DNA from: Rehmannia glutinosa | Lineage: Eukaryota; Streptophyta; Magnoliopsida; Lamiales; Orobanchaceae | DNA: 64,000 bases | Reading direction: 5' to 3' | Assembly (NCBI GenBank): GCA_016081115.2 | Contig: JABTTQ020002551.1 | Coordinates: forward strand, 434,001-498,000 | Part shown: piece after piece, positions 1 to 9,841 of the stretch | How the letters are laid out: each line of letters opens with the position of its first letter | Numbering within the stretch: position 1 is the first letter of the stretch | Made by a program: the position numbers and the translations under genes | The notes under the pieces: model-generated | The model's database searches: none | What the model saw: only the letters and a program-made list of their open reading frames with translations | What the model was told of the DNA's origin: nothing

Positions 1-130
1 TTGAACTGAGTTTAGAATATTGGGACCCAATACTTGGACGCTTAACCACAGTACCATCCGTCTATCTCCATCTTTGGTTTTGCTCATGGTTTGTGTGATC
101 ATGTTGCTCGTCGGGCTCTTTGGTCGGATT
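1..130. other. Unassigned left edge
   Basis: I see no family similarity here. It precedes sequence that matches the gypsy reverse transcriptase/RNase H junction, so it may be a rearranged continuation of that element. No gene is supported. Confidence 0.3.
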
Positions 131-540
131 TGAGTGGAATGACAAGTGTGAGGCTAGTTTCTAAGAGTGAAGAAAGCGACTTACTACTGACTCAGTCTTA
201 GCCCTTCCGAAGGGAACGAGAAAACTTTGTCGTCTCTGAGTGATGCATCAAAGGAAAGAGGAGGAGCGAGTACCCAACGCGTGACTTGGAATTGGCGGCA
301 ATAGTGTTCGCATTAAAGAAATGGAGGCACTATCTCTACGGAGCAACATTCATAGTTTACATAGATCATAAGAGCCTAAAGTATCTATTCTCTCGGAAGG
401 ATTTCAATTTGAGGCAACGGAGATGGATGGAGTTAATAGAGGACTATCACTTTGATATCAATACCGTCCCGGGAAAGCTAACGTAGTAGGCGACGCCTTG
501 AGCAAGAAGGCGAGTTTAGCCGGACTAATGAATTGAGAGT
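131..540 (+). pseudogene. Ty3/gypsy (Tekay-like) RNase H domain remnant
   Basis: This is the connection and RNase H part of a gypsy pol gene. The conceptual translation carries VEWNDKCE near 150, then FALKKWRHYLYG, DHKSLKYLF and LRQRRWMELIEDY in the open stretch 286-486. The same motifs occur in the same order in the complete minus-strand element at 34881-35551. In this family the domain degrades the RNA strand of the RNA:DNA hybrid during reverse transcription. Stops and frameshifts break the frame on both sides of the open stretch, and the upstream gag, protease and most of the reverse transcriptase lie outside the window or are lost. The family assignment is secure; function is not expected. 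Confidence 0.85.
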
Positions 541-599
541 GGAAATCATTAGAAGAGTAGAGCACTTGGAATCCGACGAGGACCAATATTCAAATTTAT

Positions 600-1538
600 T
601 GTGCTAACATTTCGGTTAAACCCGATTTACCGAACGAGATCAAGGAAGCACAGGGGGACGGATGTGCGACTTCAAAAAGCTGAAAAGAGAAGATACTTAA
701 AGGAGAGAGGTCGAATTCTCCATACATGAAGATCGGATCATCGATTTGAAATCAAGTTTGTGTACCAAGTGACGAGCGGATTAGGAGTAGAATTCTCTCG
801 AAGCACACCGTTCGAAATACACTATCTTTGGAGGAAACAAGATGTATAAGGACGTGAAAGCGCATTCTTGGTGGGTAAACATGAAGAACCATGTAGCGGA
901 GTTTGTTGCGAGATGTTTGACTTGTCACGAGTAAAGCGAGAACACCAACAACCATCCGGTTTATTACAACCGTTGAGAGCTCCCGAGTGGAAATGGGAAC
1001 ACATAACGATGGACATCGTGACACATCTACCAAGGACTAGAGGAGGCGAGGATCTTTATGTGGGTAGTCGAGACCGACTAACGAAATCTGCACACTTCTT
1101 ACCCATGAAGAAAATCGACGACTTACGGAAACTCGCACAAATTTATATCCAGAGATCATTCGATTGCATGGAGTGCCGGTCGACATTGTGTCGACAGAGA
1201 CCGAGGTTTGTCTCAGTTCGGAAGTGCTTGCACGAGAAATTGGGTACCTCGCTAAGTTTATGCAGCCTCAACAAAGACATCCACAAACCGATGGCCGATC
1301 GAGCGAGCGATTCAAACCCTGGAAGATATCTTTGCGAGCCTGGCACGTTGGATTTCAAGGAAGTTGGGATTTGCACGTACCATTGGCCGAGTTCGCTTTA
1401 TAATAACGGCCTATCGAGGCCACAATTGGGATAGCACTCTGAAGCCTTGTATGGGCGAAAGTGTAGATCTCCACTACACTTTGGGAGATTGATGACCAAT
1501 GGACTCCAAAAGAGAAACGAAAGTCGCCCTCGATTCCA
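600..1538 (+). pseudogene. Ty3/gypsy (Tekay-like) integrase remnant
   Basis: The integrase follows the RNase H remnant. A zinc-binding (HHCC-type) segment is visible near 865-930, with CLTCHE as its cysteine end. The catalytic core starts near 975 with PEWKWEHITMDIV, whose Asp is the first acidic residue of the D,D-35-E triad. The second catalytic segment, read as SDRDPRFVS in the complete copy at 33948-34367, is frameshifted here near 1190-1215. The later HPQTDG segment near 1275 and the PLAEFA segment near 1380 are still recognisable in different frames. Integrase inserts the element cDNA into host chromatin. At least three frame changes make this copy non-functional as read, although some of the indels fall at CCG sites and could be sequence errors. 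Confidence 0.8.
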
Positions 1539-2106
1539 ATGGTTGACTTAGTTTATGAGGCCATGGAGAAGGTCAAGGCTGATCAAGGAACGGATCCGCA
1601 TAGCTCGGAGCGCCAAAAAGAGCTACGAGACAAGAGGAGAAAGGACTTGGAATTTGAAGTAGGAGATGAAGTAATTCTCAAACTCTCTTCACGAAAGGGA
1701 TTGATCAATCCGAATAAAGGAGGCAAGTTGAGCCCGAGATATGTTGGACCTTACAAAATTTTGCGAGAGGATTGGGAAGTTAGCCTACCGACTCGAAGTT
1801 ACCGACCTTTGTATGCGGGAATGCACGATGTATTCCACGTATCGAGGTTAAAAAGTATCAATCGGATCGATCCCGCATATCATCACTCAAGATACTCATC
1901 CTCACGATGGAAAATTTATCTTACACCAAGTAACCAATCCGGATCATTGACCGAGATACTTGATTTGCGTAATAGAGATTACGATGGTTAAAGTGGTATG
2001 GCGAAACCAAAACCAAGATGAAGATGCAATGTGGGAGATGGAAGAAGACATGAGGAATCAATATCCAGGTTGTTACGAAGAGAATTTGGGGACCAAATTC
2101 TTCTAA
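1539..2106 (+). pseudogene. Ty3/gypsy integrase C-terminus with chromodomain-like tail
   Basis: An open stretch of 150 codons (1539-1991) encodes the region after the integrase core: EFEVGDEVILKLSSRKG, then SPRYVGPYKIL and GMHDVFHVSRLK. Near 2025-2065 another frame reads WEMEEDMRNQYP, the short chromodomain-type tail typical of Tekay/Del chromoviruses. In this clade the tail directs integration to heterochromatin. The complete minus-strand copy (33420-33857) has the same order of motifs in a better preserved frame. The end is set by the polypurine tract and LTR just downstream. Confidence 0.85.
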
Positions 2107-2117
2107 GGAGGGGTGAA
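2107..2117 (+). other. Polypurine tract of gypsy element
   Basis: A purine-rich run (AAGGAGGGG) lies immediately before the LTR start TGTGAGGCC. It primes plus-strand DNA synthesis in LTR elements. The complete minus-strand copy has the equivalent AAGGAGGGGAGGA before its 3' LTR. Confidence 0.8.
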
Positions 2118-2934
2118 TGTGAGGCCGAATTTTAACAACGTGATATACGGTGTTATGTAGTGATTATTTATTGGCTATGTATCACAAACCTATTATTAAT
2201 GAAACACGACCCGACTTTTATTTATTTCTTTCAACGTCAATTACGCCTTCCTCGTTTTCAAACTTAACCATTTTATATTCTCCTCTAGTATTTTTATTAG
2301 ATCAGTTGACTACGACTTTAGAACTATTGGACCTCGATAAATTAGGAGTATATTCCAATCCCTATCCAAATATTTCACTATATTCTATAATTCATTTCCC
2401 CAACAACTTCTAATTAATTTTTTTAAATACATATTTATTATTTCACATCTTTATTTTAAAATTTAATATTTAAGTATAAATATTTATACATTTTATTTTT
2501 CTTCAATTTAAAAAAAAAAGAAAAAAACAAATATTTGTTTTTCCTCACTTTTTCCTAATTTTCGACTTTATCACTTAAAATGGGGAAAATAACTCAATTT
2601 TTCTTCTACCACTATTTTTATCATTTTGTATCTCCCAACTAGTTTATTATTGGACAAAAAAACAAATAAATAAAATTTTGATGATTTCATTTTTATTTTA
2701 TTTATGTCTTGCAAGCCTACAACTAAAAATATTCCTACAAATTCCACTAAGCCTTAGTCAAACAAATGAATTTTAAATTTCCCTCTAAAACCTAGCTTTT
2801 GGCTTCATGTCCCTAATAAAGAAAAGCTAGTTTTTTTTTTTACCCTAACCCTAATTATTCCCAATAACTATCATTAATCTCCCAAGCAAAAATCCTCTCC
2901 CTTCTCTCTAAACATTATCCTACTTCTCTCTACA

Positions 2935-3190
2935 AATTTCTTCATATCTTCAAACAATCTTCATATCTTCAAAAGACACATTCTTCAAATCTTCAAACAA
3001 TTTTCATATCTTCAAAACACACATTCTTCAAATCTTCAAACAATCTTCATATCTCCAAATATTTCTTCATATCTTCAAACACACCTCCCTCATATCTTCA
3101 AACACTTCTTCATATCTTCAAACACACTTTCTTCATATCTTCAAAAATACTTTCCTCATATCTTCAAACACTTTCTTCTTTCTTCAAACA
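2935..3190 (+). repeat. TTCATATCTTCAAACA minisatellite inside LTR
   Basis: Degenerate tandem units built around CTTCATATCTTCAAACA repeat about every 20-35 bases. The equivalent region of the minus-strand LTRs (about 32340-32580 and 49500-49720) shows the reverse complement with different copy arrangement. It lies between the LTR start and the exon-like modules. Confidence 0.75.
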
Positions 3191-3497
3191 CAAGAACTCT
3201 TCTTAGTTCTTTATTTTGAAACTATCACTACTAAAATGTAAGAAATTTTCTTCTTCAATACATTTTGATATTTCTAGCTAATCCTCTTCACTTCTTAACC
3301 AAAGTTTGATTTTTGGTTTGAGGTACACTTAGAAGACAACTTGAATATAATAGAGACTTGCAACCATCTTGACTAGACCTCAAGAAATTATGAAGGAATT
3401 TGGACTAGAAGGTAAGAAATGGGATTTTTAGTACATTTTCTTCTTCTCTTCTATTTTCCAAAATTTTGATACTCCATTTCCATTTTTGGACTTTTAG

Positions 3498-3582
3498 GGG
3501 CTGACCTTAAGAGTTGTTTTAAGAGTGAGCAAAGAGACCCATTTTGAGACCTCTACTAGTCTCATTTCATCTACTACACAAG
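3498..3582 (+). other. Exon-like module 1 in LTR
   Basis: The module is bounded by an acceptor-like TTTTAG before GGGCTGACCTTAAG and a donor-like ACACAAG|GTAAGTG after it; it is 85 nt long. Equivalent modules of 83-85 nt occur in three other LTR copies. See the finding on spliced LTR leaders. Confidence 0.5.
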
Positions 3583-3684
3583 GTAAGTGTAGTTTTACCA
3601 ATATTCTTCACCTCCTTCTTCTTTCCTTAAATCTTTAACCTCATTTTTCTAACTCCTATATTTTTTATATATTCCTTGACTTAG

Positions 3685-3754
3685 GGGCTGACCTAAGTCA
3701 CTTCTTCATCAAGAGTGATTTATTCCATTTTTCACCAACAAATCAATCTTTAAG
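3685..3754 (+). other. Exon-like module 2 in LTR
   Basis: The module starts after CTTGACTTAG with GGGCTGACCTAAGTCA and ends at TTTAAG|GTGGGC; it is 70 nt long. A plant-type branch-point CTAAC with a pyrimidine-rich stretch lies about 35 bases before the acceptor. The separation from module 1 (3583-3684) has the features of a short plant intron. Confidence 0.5.
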
Positions 3755-5858
3755 GTGGGCGGAAAAATCCTTTCAACTTCTAGGTGTTTTACTTAAAAAT
3801 GCATGTAGTATTTTGATTTTGAGCACTTGAAATATATATTATGTATTGCATGCTAGTTTCTTATATCAAGTTGGAAAAAATTCTCAAGTGTTGATCAAAA
3901 ATGCGATTTATTGAAAAATAGGGCATACATGTACACTTTATTGTTATACTTGATGAAATTATGTATGAAAATGATATGTATGTGTATGAATCTTGAAATC
4001 TATGTTTTGAATGATTTATAACCCGGACAAGTCGAGCATAATTGATTAAATTTCAACTTTTGGACTTAAAATGCAAAAATAGAAAGTTGGTGGACTTAAT
4101 TACAAGAAAATAAAACTAAAGGGACCCCTCTGTAATTTTCGATTTTGGGACTGAACTCAGGTTCAAAAATTATGTTTTGACATTTTAATAAAGTTTTAAG
4201 AGTTTTTAGATAAATAAAATCAACCCTTAAAAGCCCAAGGACTAGATTGAAAAATTTTAGAAATTTAAGGGCTATTTTACAAATTTCGAAACTGTACCAG
4301 ACCCTAATTTTAAAATTTGAAATTTTAACTCTTAAGGGACTGAAAATAAGATATTTTAAGTGTATTCCAAAAATCCAAGTGTTTAGAGCTTGGAAAGTAA
4401 TTTTATAAAAATTGAGGGACCAAATTGTAAAAGATTAAACTTGAGGACCAAAATACAATTTCCAGGACTTATGCAGTCCATGCACCTGGAAATACTAATT
4501 TAACTATAACATAATTATATTTCGGACCCAAGGTTCAAATTTCATAACCATTGGACCCCTAAAAGCCTAAAAGGTAATTAAATTAGAATGGGACGAGAAA
4601 TGAGATTTTCAAAAGTTAAGTGACCTATACTTATTTCTTTTAAAAACTACTTTTGTCCCAATATTCTACTGACCTTAGTGACATTTTACAACTGGAATCA
4701 CATTAAAAGCCCTTCCGGTTTGTTAGTTCCAATTATTTTAAACTTCGAGCAGGAATGACAATTTTAAATGTGAGAATTTTATAAAAACTCGACCTCAAAA
4801 CTTTAAAAACCTAAATCTATGAACAATTAAGAGAATTTAGGAACTGACCTCATAATTTTTAAAGGTCGGTACATTCATTTATTCAATTTTTAACCCCAAC
4901 GGAATTGGTTTTTTTACAAAATGGGGCTAATGCTTGTAAATTTTCTTTTCACAAGGGCGTAGCTTTCGAATTATTTTATTTTAAAAAACAGCCCTGGACC
5001 CTCGATTTTAATTATTGATTAAAATATTTTATTTTCTCAAAAATCCCTGAATTATCGGATCATCTTGACCGATTAATAAGCGATCGTGGAGCGACTTCCT
5101 CGTATTGCAATTTCAAAACTATAACGGACTTATGTTCCACCTAATCTTTCAACATATCGAAGATTGCTTATCCTCCCGATAAACATCTTCATCCAAATAA
5201 CTCCACCAATGCCATAATTACCACTCGCGATTTTCAAAACTTTTCATGAATCGCTTCTCGAATCAATATACTCATTGCTGGTTGACTACGAACGTGTATT
5301 TAATTTTTACGCCAGAGTCAACTTGGTGTGTCGAGCTCACGAGTGGAAATAGATGCGTCGGGGGATAGAAGGGCAGCTCGGCTGCTATTTCACTCTCGGC
5401 CCCATCGCCCTAATCCCGCAACTCGGGGACGGAGTTTGTCAAGGAAGCGGGTCGTAGTACTTGAGGTATAATCATGATTATGACGAATCCAAAGTCTTCT
5501 TAGCTCCAACGTGGATTTTATCTTTGCTATGGAGCGATAAGGTGACAGTCTTGGACCATCATGATCGGGAGTTACAAGGAAGAACAAAGGAATCGTTTAT
5601 CGATCCACACGATTCCGGAGTTAATCGGAACGTTTGGTTGGCGCTACACATCGATGCAAGACGCAACCGCTACTTGTAATGCATGGGTTGGCGCTACACA
5701 TCGATGACGCAATCCTACCGTCTTGCTTGAATCATCGTGGTTGTGTGACCACGAACTATTTATTAAACTATATAAGTATATTACTTAATATATATGTATA
5801 ACGACGCTTGTGGACTATAGTGTGAAAACATGCATCATACCTCACGCATTTTCATAAA

Positions 5859-5939
5859 AAAGTAATTCGTCTCACCAAAAATCGAAATTTCAAAATTTAT
5901 GTGTATTTCATAAAGTTAAATCAAATGCCATTTACGATT
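5859..5939. other. Unassigned flank left of MULE
   Basis: An AT-rich stretch lies between the broken LTR end and the MULE target duplication. With the MULE removed it would join 16285 onward. No similarity to other parts of the window is seen. Confidence 0.3.
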
Positions 5940-5948
5940 TAGATCTAA
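5940..5948. repeat. Left 9-bp target site duplication of MULE
   Basis: TAGATCTAA here is identical to 16276-16284. A 9-bp duplication is the usual size for Mutator superfamily insertions. Confidence 0.85.
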
Positions 5949-6003
5949 CACAAAAACTTGTGTGAGACCGTCTCACGGATCTAGTTCCGTGAGACGGAGC
6001 CCC
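5949..6003 (+). repeat. Left terminal inverted repeat of MULE
   Basis: TGTGAGACCGTCTCACGG, a variable CTAG core and CCGTGAGACGGAG are mirrored at the right end. The TIR also contains its own palindrome (GTCTCACGGA...TCCGTGAGAC), so each end can fold into a hairpin. Confidence 0.8.
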
Positions 6004-6712
6004 ATTTTACTTAAACCGACCCGCCAAATGACCACCCCCGGTCACGACCTACCCCACCAAGTCAAACTGAAGCCCCATTTTACACAAACTCTTCTTCCCC
6101 GCTTTTTTTCTAAACCCTTTCTCTCCCATCCCTGTTTCATCTCTCCCCGTCTCTCCCGCTCGAGGTCACGATCCTCTCCCCATTTTCTCTCCGATTTCCG
6201 CTCGGCCTCTCCCGCGACTCCTCAATTTTGTCAACTGGTAAGCCATTTTTTCCGTTTTTCTTGATTTTATGTTTTTTTCTTCCATTTTTCTTCAGTTTTA
6301 GTTCAACTTTCCATGCGATTTGTTAACCGTGTAGTTTCTACCCTTTTTTTCCGTTTTTTGTTCAGTTCTCAGGGTTTTTATGTTCCCATTTTACCTAGGG
6401 TTGGCGTTGAGGGGTTGGTTTGGTGTACAGGGGGTGGTGTTGGTGTTCATTTTTTTCCCATTTTTCTTCATCCCTCTCCCGCATTCGAGTTTTGATTCTC
6501 TGTTGTGTTGGGGTTGTTATGTTCTCGATTTTGTTTAGGGTTTATGAGTTTTTTTATGCGAAATTCATTTTAGTGTTCATAAAGTAGTCATGTTAATTTC
6601 TTCTTATTAGATTTATATATTTTCAGTATTTTAATCTGTGTTTGTTTTTTATATTTTTGCAGTTTTAAGCTAAAAAAGGTTGTTTGTGCACATTTATATA
6701 TCCCCTGTGATA
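6004..6712 (+). promoter_or_regulatory. Presumed leader of the ULP1-like gene with a 5' UTR intron
   Basis: A C/T-rich leader runs from about 6060 to 6237. A donor-like CAACTG|GTAAGCC near 6237 and an acceptor-like TTTTTGCAG ending near 6661 suggest a 5' UTR intron before the ATG at 6713. No TATA box is convincing. The short open frames here are low-complexity and not believed to be genes. Confidence 0.4.
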
Positions 6713-7109
6713 ATGGAAGAAGATCCTAAAACACCTCGTACTCGTATGCCGATTGTCCCGGAAACAGGGTATTACAAAATGAAGGCACGAAAGACGGTTT
6801 CTCCTATAAAAAAGAAACTCGCGCCGAGAAATGAAAAAGATATTCCCGAAAAAAGGAAAGCTAAGGAAAATGAAAATATTGAAGCAAAAGATCAAAGCCT
6901 ATTCAAAGAAGAGAAAAGTACCACAAAAGGTGAAAAAGTAGATGAAGTTAAAGCTGGGTATAGTCTTTGTTTTAATGCATGATTATATTGTGTTGTTTTG
7001 ATGTTTCGTGTTAATTTATTTGATTGTATTTCTTGTTGCGGTGGAGATGATAGGAATAGCTACGATGTTGAGGTAAGTAGAGAGAAAAGGCGAAAAGCCA
7101 GGTAACATA

Positions 7110-7570
7110 TGCTTTCATATAAGAGTATCACTTTTCATATGAAAAGTATCACTTTTGTGTTGAAAGTATCACTTCTCGTGTTAGAAGTATCACATAACCG
7201 AGTTTCACTTTTAACATATTTTTGCGTTATGGAAATACTTTCATATAGAAGTATCACTCGTATGTTAAAAGTATCACTTTTCCGCTAAAAATATCACATA
7301 ACTGAGTACCACTTTTAACATACTTTTATATAAAAGTATCAGTTTATGTGTTAAAAGTATCACTTTATGTGTTAAAAGTATCACTTTCTGTATCAAAAGT
7401 ATCACCTTTCCTGTTAAAAGTATCACTTAACTGAGTATCACTTTTAACATACTTTCATATAGAAGTATCACTTTATGTGTTAAAAGTATCACTTTATGTG
7501 TTAAAAGTATCACTTTTTGTATTAAAAGTATCACTTCTCATATCAGTTGGCATGTTAATGCTTTTAAAAG
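7110..7570 (+). repeat. AAAGTATCAC array, intron of ULP1-like gene
   Basis: About fifteen copies of AAAGTATCACTTT, on the plus strand, lie within the intron upstream of the exon at 7591. Spacer sequences between copies vary (ATGTGTT, TGTATT). Confidence 0.9.
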
Positions 7571-7590
7571 TTTCACTCTTTATGTGTTGC

Positions 7591-8583
7591 AGAGACTTTA
7601 TCAGCCAATGTAAACCCCAAGATTTATGTGAGTTTAAGAAAAATTTGGTGATCAACAAAAGGCTGATGTTGTCAGTATAGGATTTGGTGGTTTGTTGAGT
7701 CTCCGTATTGATTCAGCATTCCCTATGGGTATCGTTAAAAATCTGGTAAAGAATTTTAATGGTACCAGTCGGATGTTGAAGTTCGACAATGCGAGTTTTG
7801 TTGTCACATCAGATGACATATGTGATCTTTTCCTATTGCCCAATAAAGCTGGGAATGATGTCCTGGAACTGGATCGGGGAGAGCATATTTTGCTGAGTCT
7901 TGAGTTGAAGGAGAAGTACGACATCGACGCGGATTGTTTGGTTTACAAGGTTAAGAATGTGATTGAGAGTAGGTTGGTGGATGGCGGTGATGATTTTAAG
8001 CGCCTTTTTGTTATTTATTGCTTGTCTTGTTTCTTGACTCCGAGGACGAATCGGAAAGTTGACTTGCATGCGATTAGATCAGTTATCGATGTCGAGAAAA
8101 TAGGGGACTATGACTGGTGTTCGTATGTTTTGAAAAAGCTGTGCACAGGGGTGGACAAATACAATAGGAATCCCGAGCTAAATACATCGATGGGTGTGTT
8201 TTGGTCTTATTGTTTTTGTATTTCCATAGATCAAGTGGCGGAATTTGAACCATCCACACTACCACCGATATCTCACTTTGGACCCCGATAAGGCGAGGAA
8301 AAGAATAAAGCAAGAAAGCTCTATTGTTGTGCTAGGGCGGGGTGAATGGGTAACGGATACATACCCTGTTAGCTCGAGGAATAAATGCACGGTTGAGAGA
8401 AAGAGGCGGTTGGGAAAAATGAGGCAGTGGAAAAAACAAAGTGAGAAAGAGAAGGTTGGGAAAAATGCATACGAAGAGGACGAACAAGAAGATGTTCAAG
8501 TTGGTGATGATGAATATATAAATTTGAAACTACCAAAGGGGAAGGAGCTGACGATGACGTGGAGAAGTCGGCTAGGGATGTAA
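7591..8583 (+). pseudogene. N-terminal globular domain of the ULP1-like protein
   Basis: This exon holds SIGFGGLLSLRIDSAFPMG near 7672-7728, then VVTSDDICDLFLLPNK and DVEKIGDYDWCSYVLKKL in a 199-codon open frame (7692-8291). Plant ULP1-like and plant-mobile-domain proteins commonly have this type of region, with an I/VDW-C block before the protease. Near 8245 the frame switches to one encoding a Lys/Glu-rich linker up to the donor-like GATG|TAAG at 8580. The function of this domain is not known to me. Confidence 0.6.
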
Positions 8584-8589
8584 GTTCAT

Positions 8590-9180
8590 TTAAAGTATCG
8601 TTTTTACTTGAAGGGAAGAGTATCCCTTTTTTACTTGAAAAGTATCACTTTTCATGTGAAAAGTATCACTTTTCATGTGAAAAGTATTATTCGATCACTC
8701 TAATACTTGGAAGTGAAAAGTATCACTTTTCATGTGAAAAGTATCACTTTTTTTGTGAAAAGTATCACTTTTCACTTGAAAAGTATTATTAATCGAGTGT
8801 AATACTTGGAAGTGAAAAGTATCATTTTTCATGTGAAAAGTATCATTTTCCTATGAAAAGTATCACTTTTCACTTGAAAAGTATTACTAATCAGTGTAAT
8901 ACTAGGAAGTGAAAAGTATCACTTTTCACTTGAAAAGTATTATTAATCAGTGTAATACTTGGAAGTGAAAAGTATCATTTTTCATGTGAAAAGTATCACT
9001 TTTCCTGTGAAAAGTATCACTTTTCACTTGAAAAGTATTACTAATCAGTGTAATACTTGGAAGTGAAAAGTATCATTTTTCATGTGAAAAGTATCACTTT
9101 TCTGTGAAAAGTATCACTTTTCACTTGAAAAGTATTACTAATCAGTGTAATACTAGGAAGTGAAAAGTATCATTTTTTCA
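8590..9180 (+). repeat. AAAGTATCAC array with a ~98-bp higher-order unit
   Basis: This intron is almost entirely repeats. The 15-17-bp motif is grouped into larger units marked by TAATACTTGGAAGTGAAAAG, which recurs near 8700, 8800, 8897, 8952, 9051 and 9148, giving a period of about 97-100 bases with one short unit. Confidence 0.9.
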
Positions 9181-9217
9181 TGTCAAATATTAACATATTT
9201 CTTCTTATTTTTGTAGA

Positions 9218-9758
9218 ATGTTCACAAAGCTTTCTTGATGTGCAAGAGAAATTTTAATCTTGTTACACAATTCCATATGGACGAGTTCAGAAAATTGAAA
9301 AATGAGATGACACAAGAGAAGCAAGAGAAGAAAGATACAATTTCATCTCCGCACTCGTCAATCTCTGAAAGCCAGTTCTTCTCAGACTCGAAGGTGCACG
9401 AGCTGATTGATAAAGCTATTGAAAACTTTAAAACGATGAAGAATTTGGCAGCTCAAATGCCAAATTTTGAGCTCCTTACCCCAGAGGTCAGTTCTGAAAA
9501 AGCTGGCGAAGAAGAAGATTCAGGCAAACAAATGGGGGAAAAAGTTGGTGAAGAAGGTGGTGAAGAAGCCGGAGAAGAAGTCGGGAATGAAGAAGCAGGA
9601 GAGGATGCTAAAATTCTGGACGAACCATGGCCTATTGATCCAAAGGCTGAGTTCAAGTCCACTTTCATGAAAAAACACAAGAGCAGCCTCAAATTCTTGC
9701 GCAGGAAGGAGCAAGATATTATTGATTATTGCTTTTTCAATCATAAAAAAATTATCGA
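9218..9758 (+). pseudogene. Charged linker exon of the ULP1-like protein
   Basis: The exon is bounded by TTTTTGTAG and a GTAAGT donor at 9759. It encodes a coiled-coil-like segment (FRKLKNEMTQEKQEKKD) and an acidic Gly-Glu stretch around 9495-9605 (repeated GEE-type units). It ends in KFLRRKEQDIIDYCFFN, which resembles the segment just before the ULP1 protease domain in related plant proteins. The 175-codon frame is intact within the exon. Confidence 0.6.
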
Positions 9759-9841
9759 GTAAGTAAATTGTTTTTATAATTTACCTTTAATTTCCTATTC
9801 AAATCCATTTTCTTGTTGTATTAATTGTTTTTAATTTTCAG

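Larger units (their letters stand above)
2118..5858 (+). repeat. 3' LTR of the first gypsy element (truncated)
   Basis: The LTR starts with TGTGAGGCCGAATTTTAAC after the polypurine tract. It is homologous through its middle and later part (about 3780-5858) to the LTRs at 17796-22160 (+), 46230-50519 (-) and 52604-58405 (-). Homology stops after the shared segment ending in ATTTTCATA near 5858, so the last several hundred bases, which in other copies end in GGGGCGTGACA, are missing. The 5' LTR is outside the window. Its start sequence resembles the LTR at 58405 (-) more than the others. Confidence 0.85.

Noticed and set aside
7692..8291. The 199-codon frame as an independent host gene
   Set aside because: Splice signals and the following ULP1 exons show it is one exon of the transposon-borne ULP1-like gene, with frame changes on both sides.
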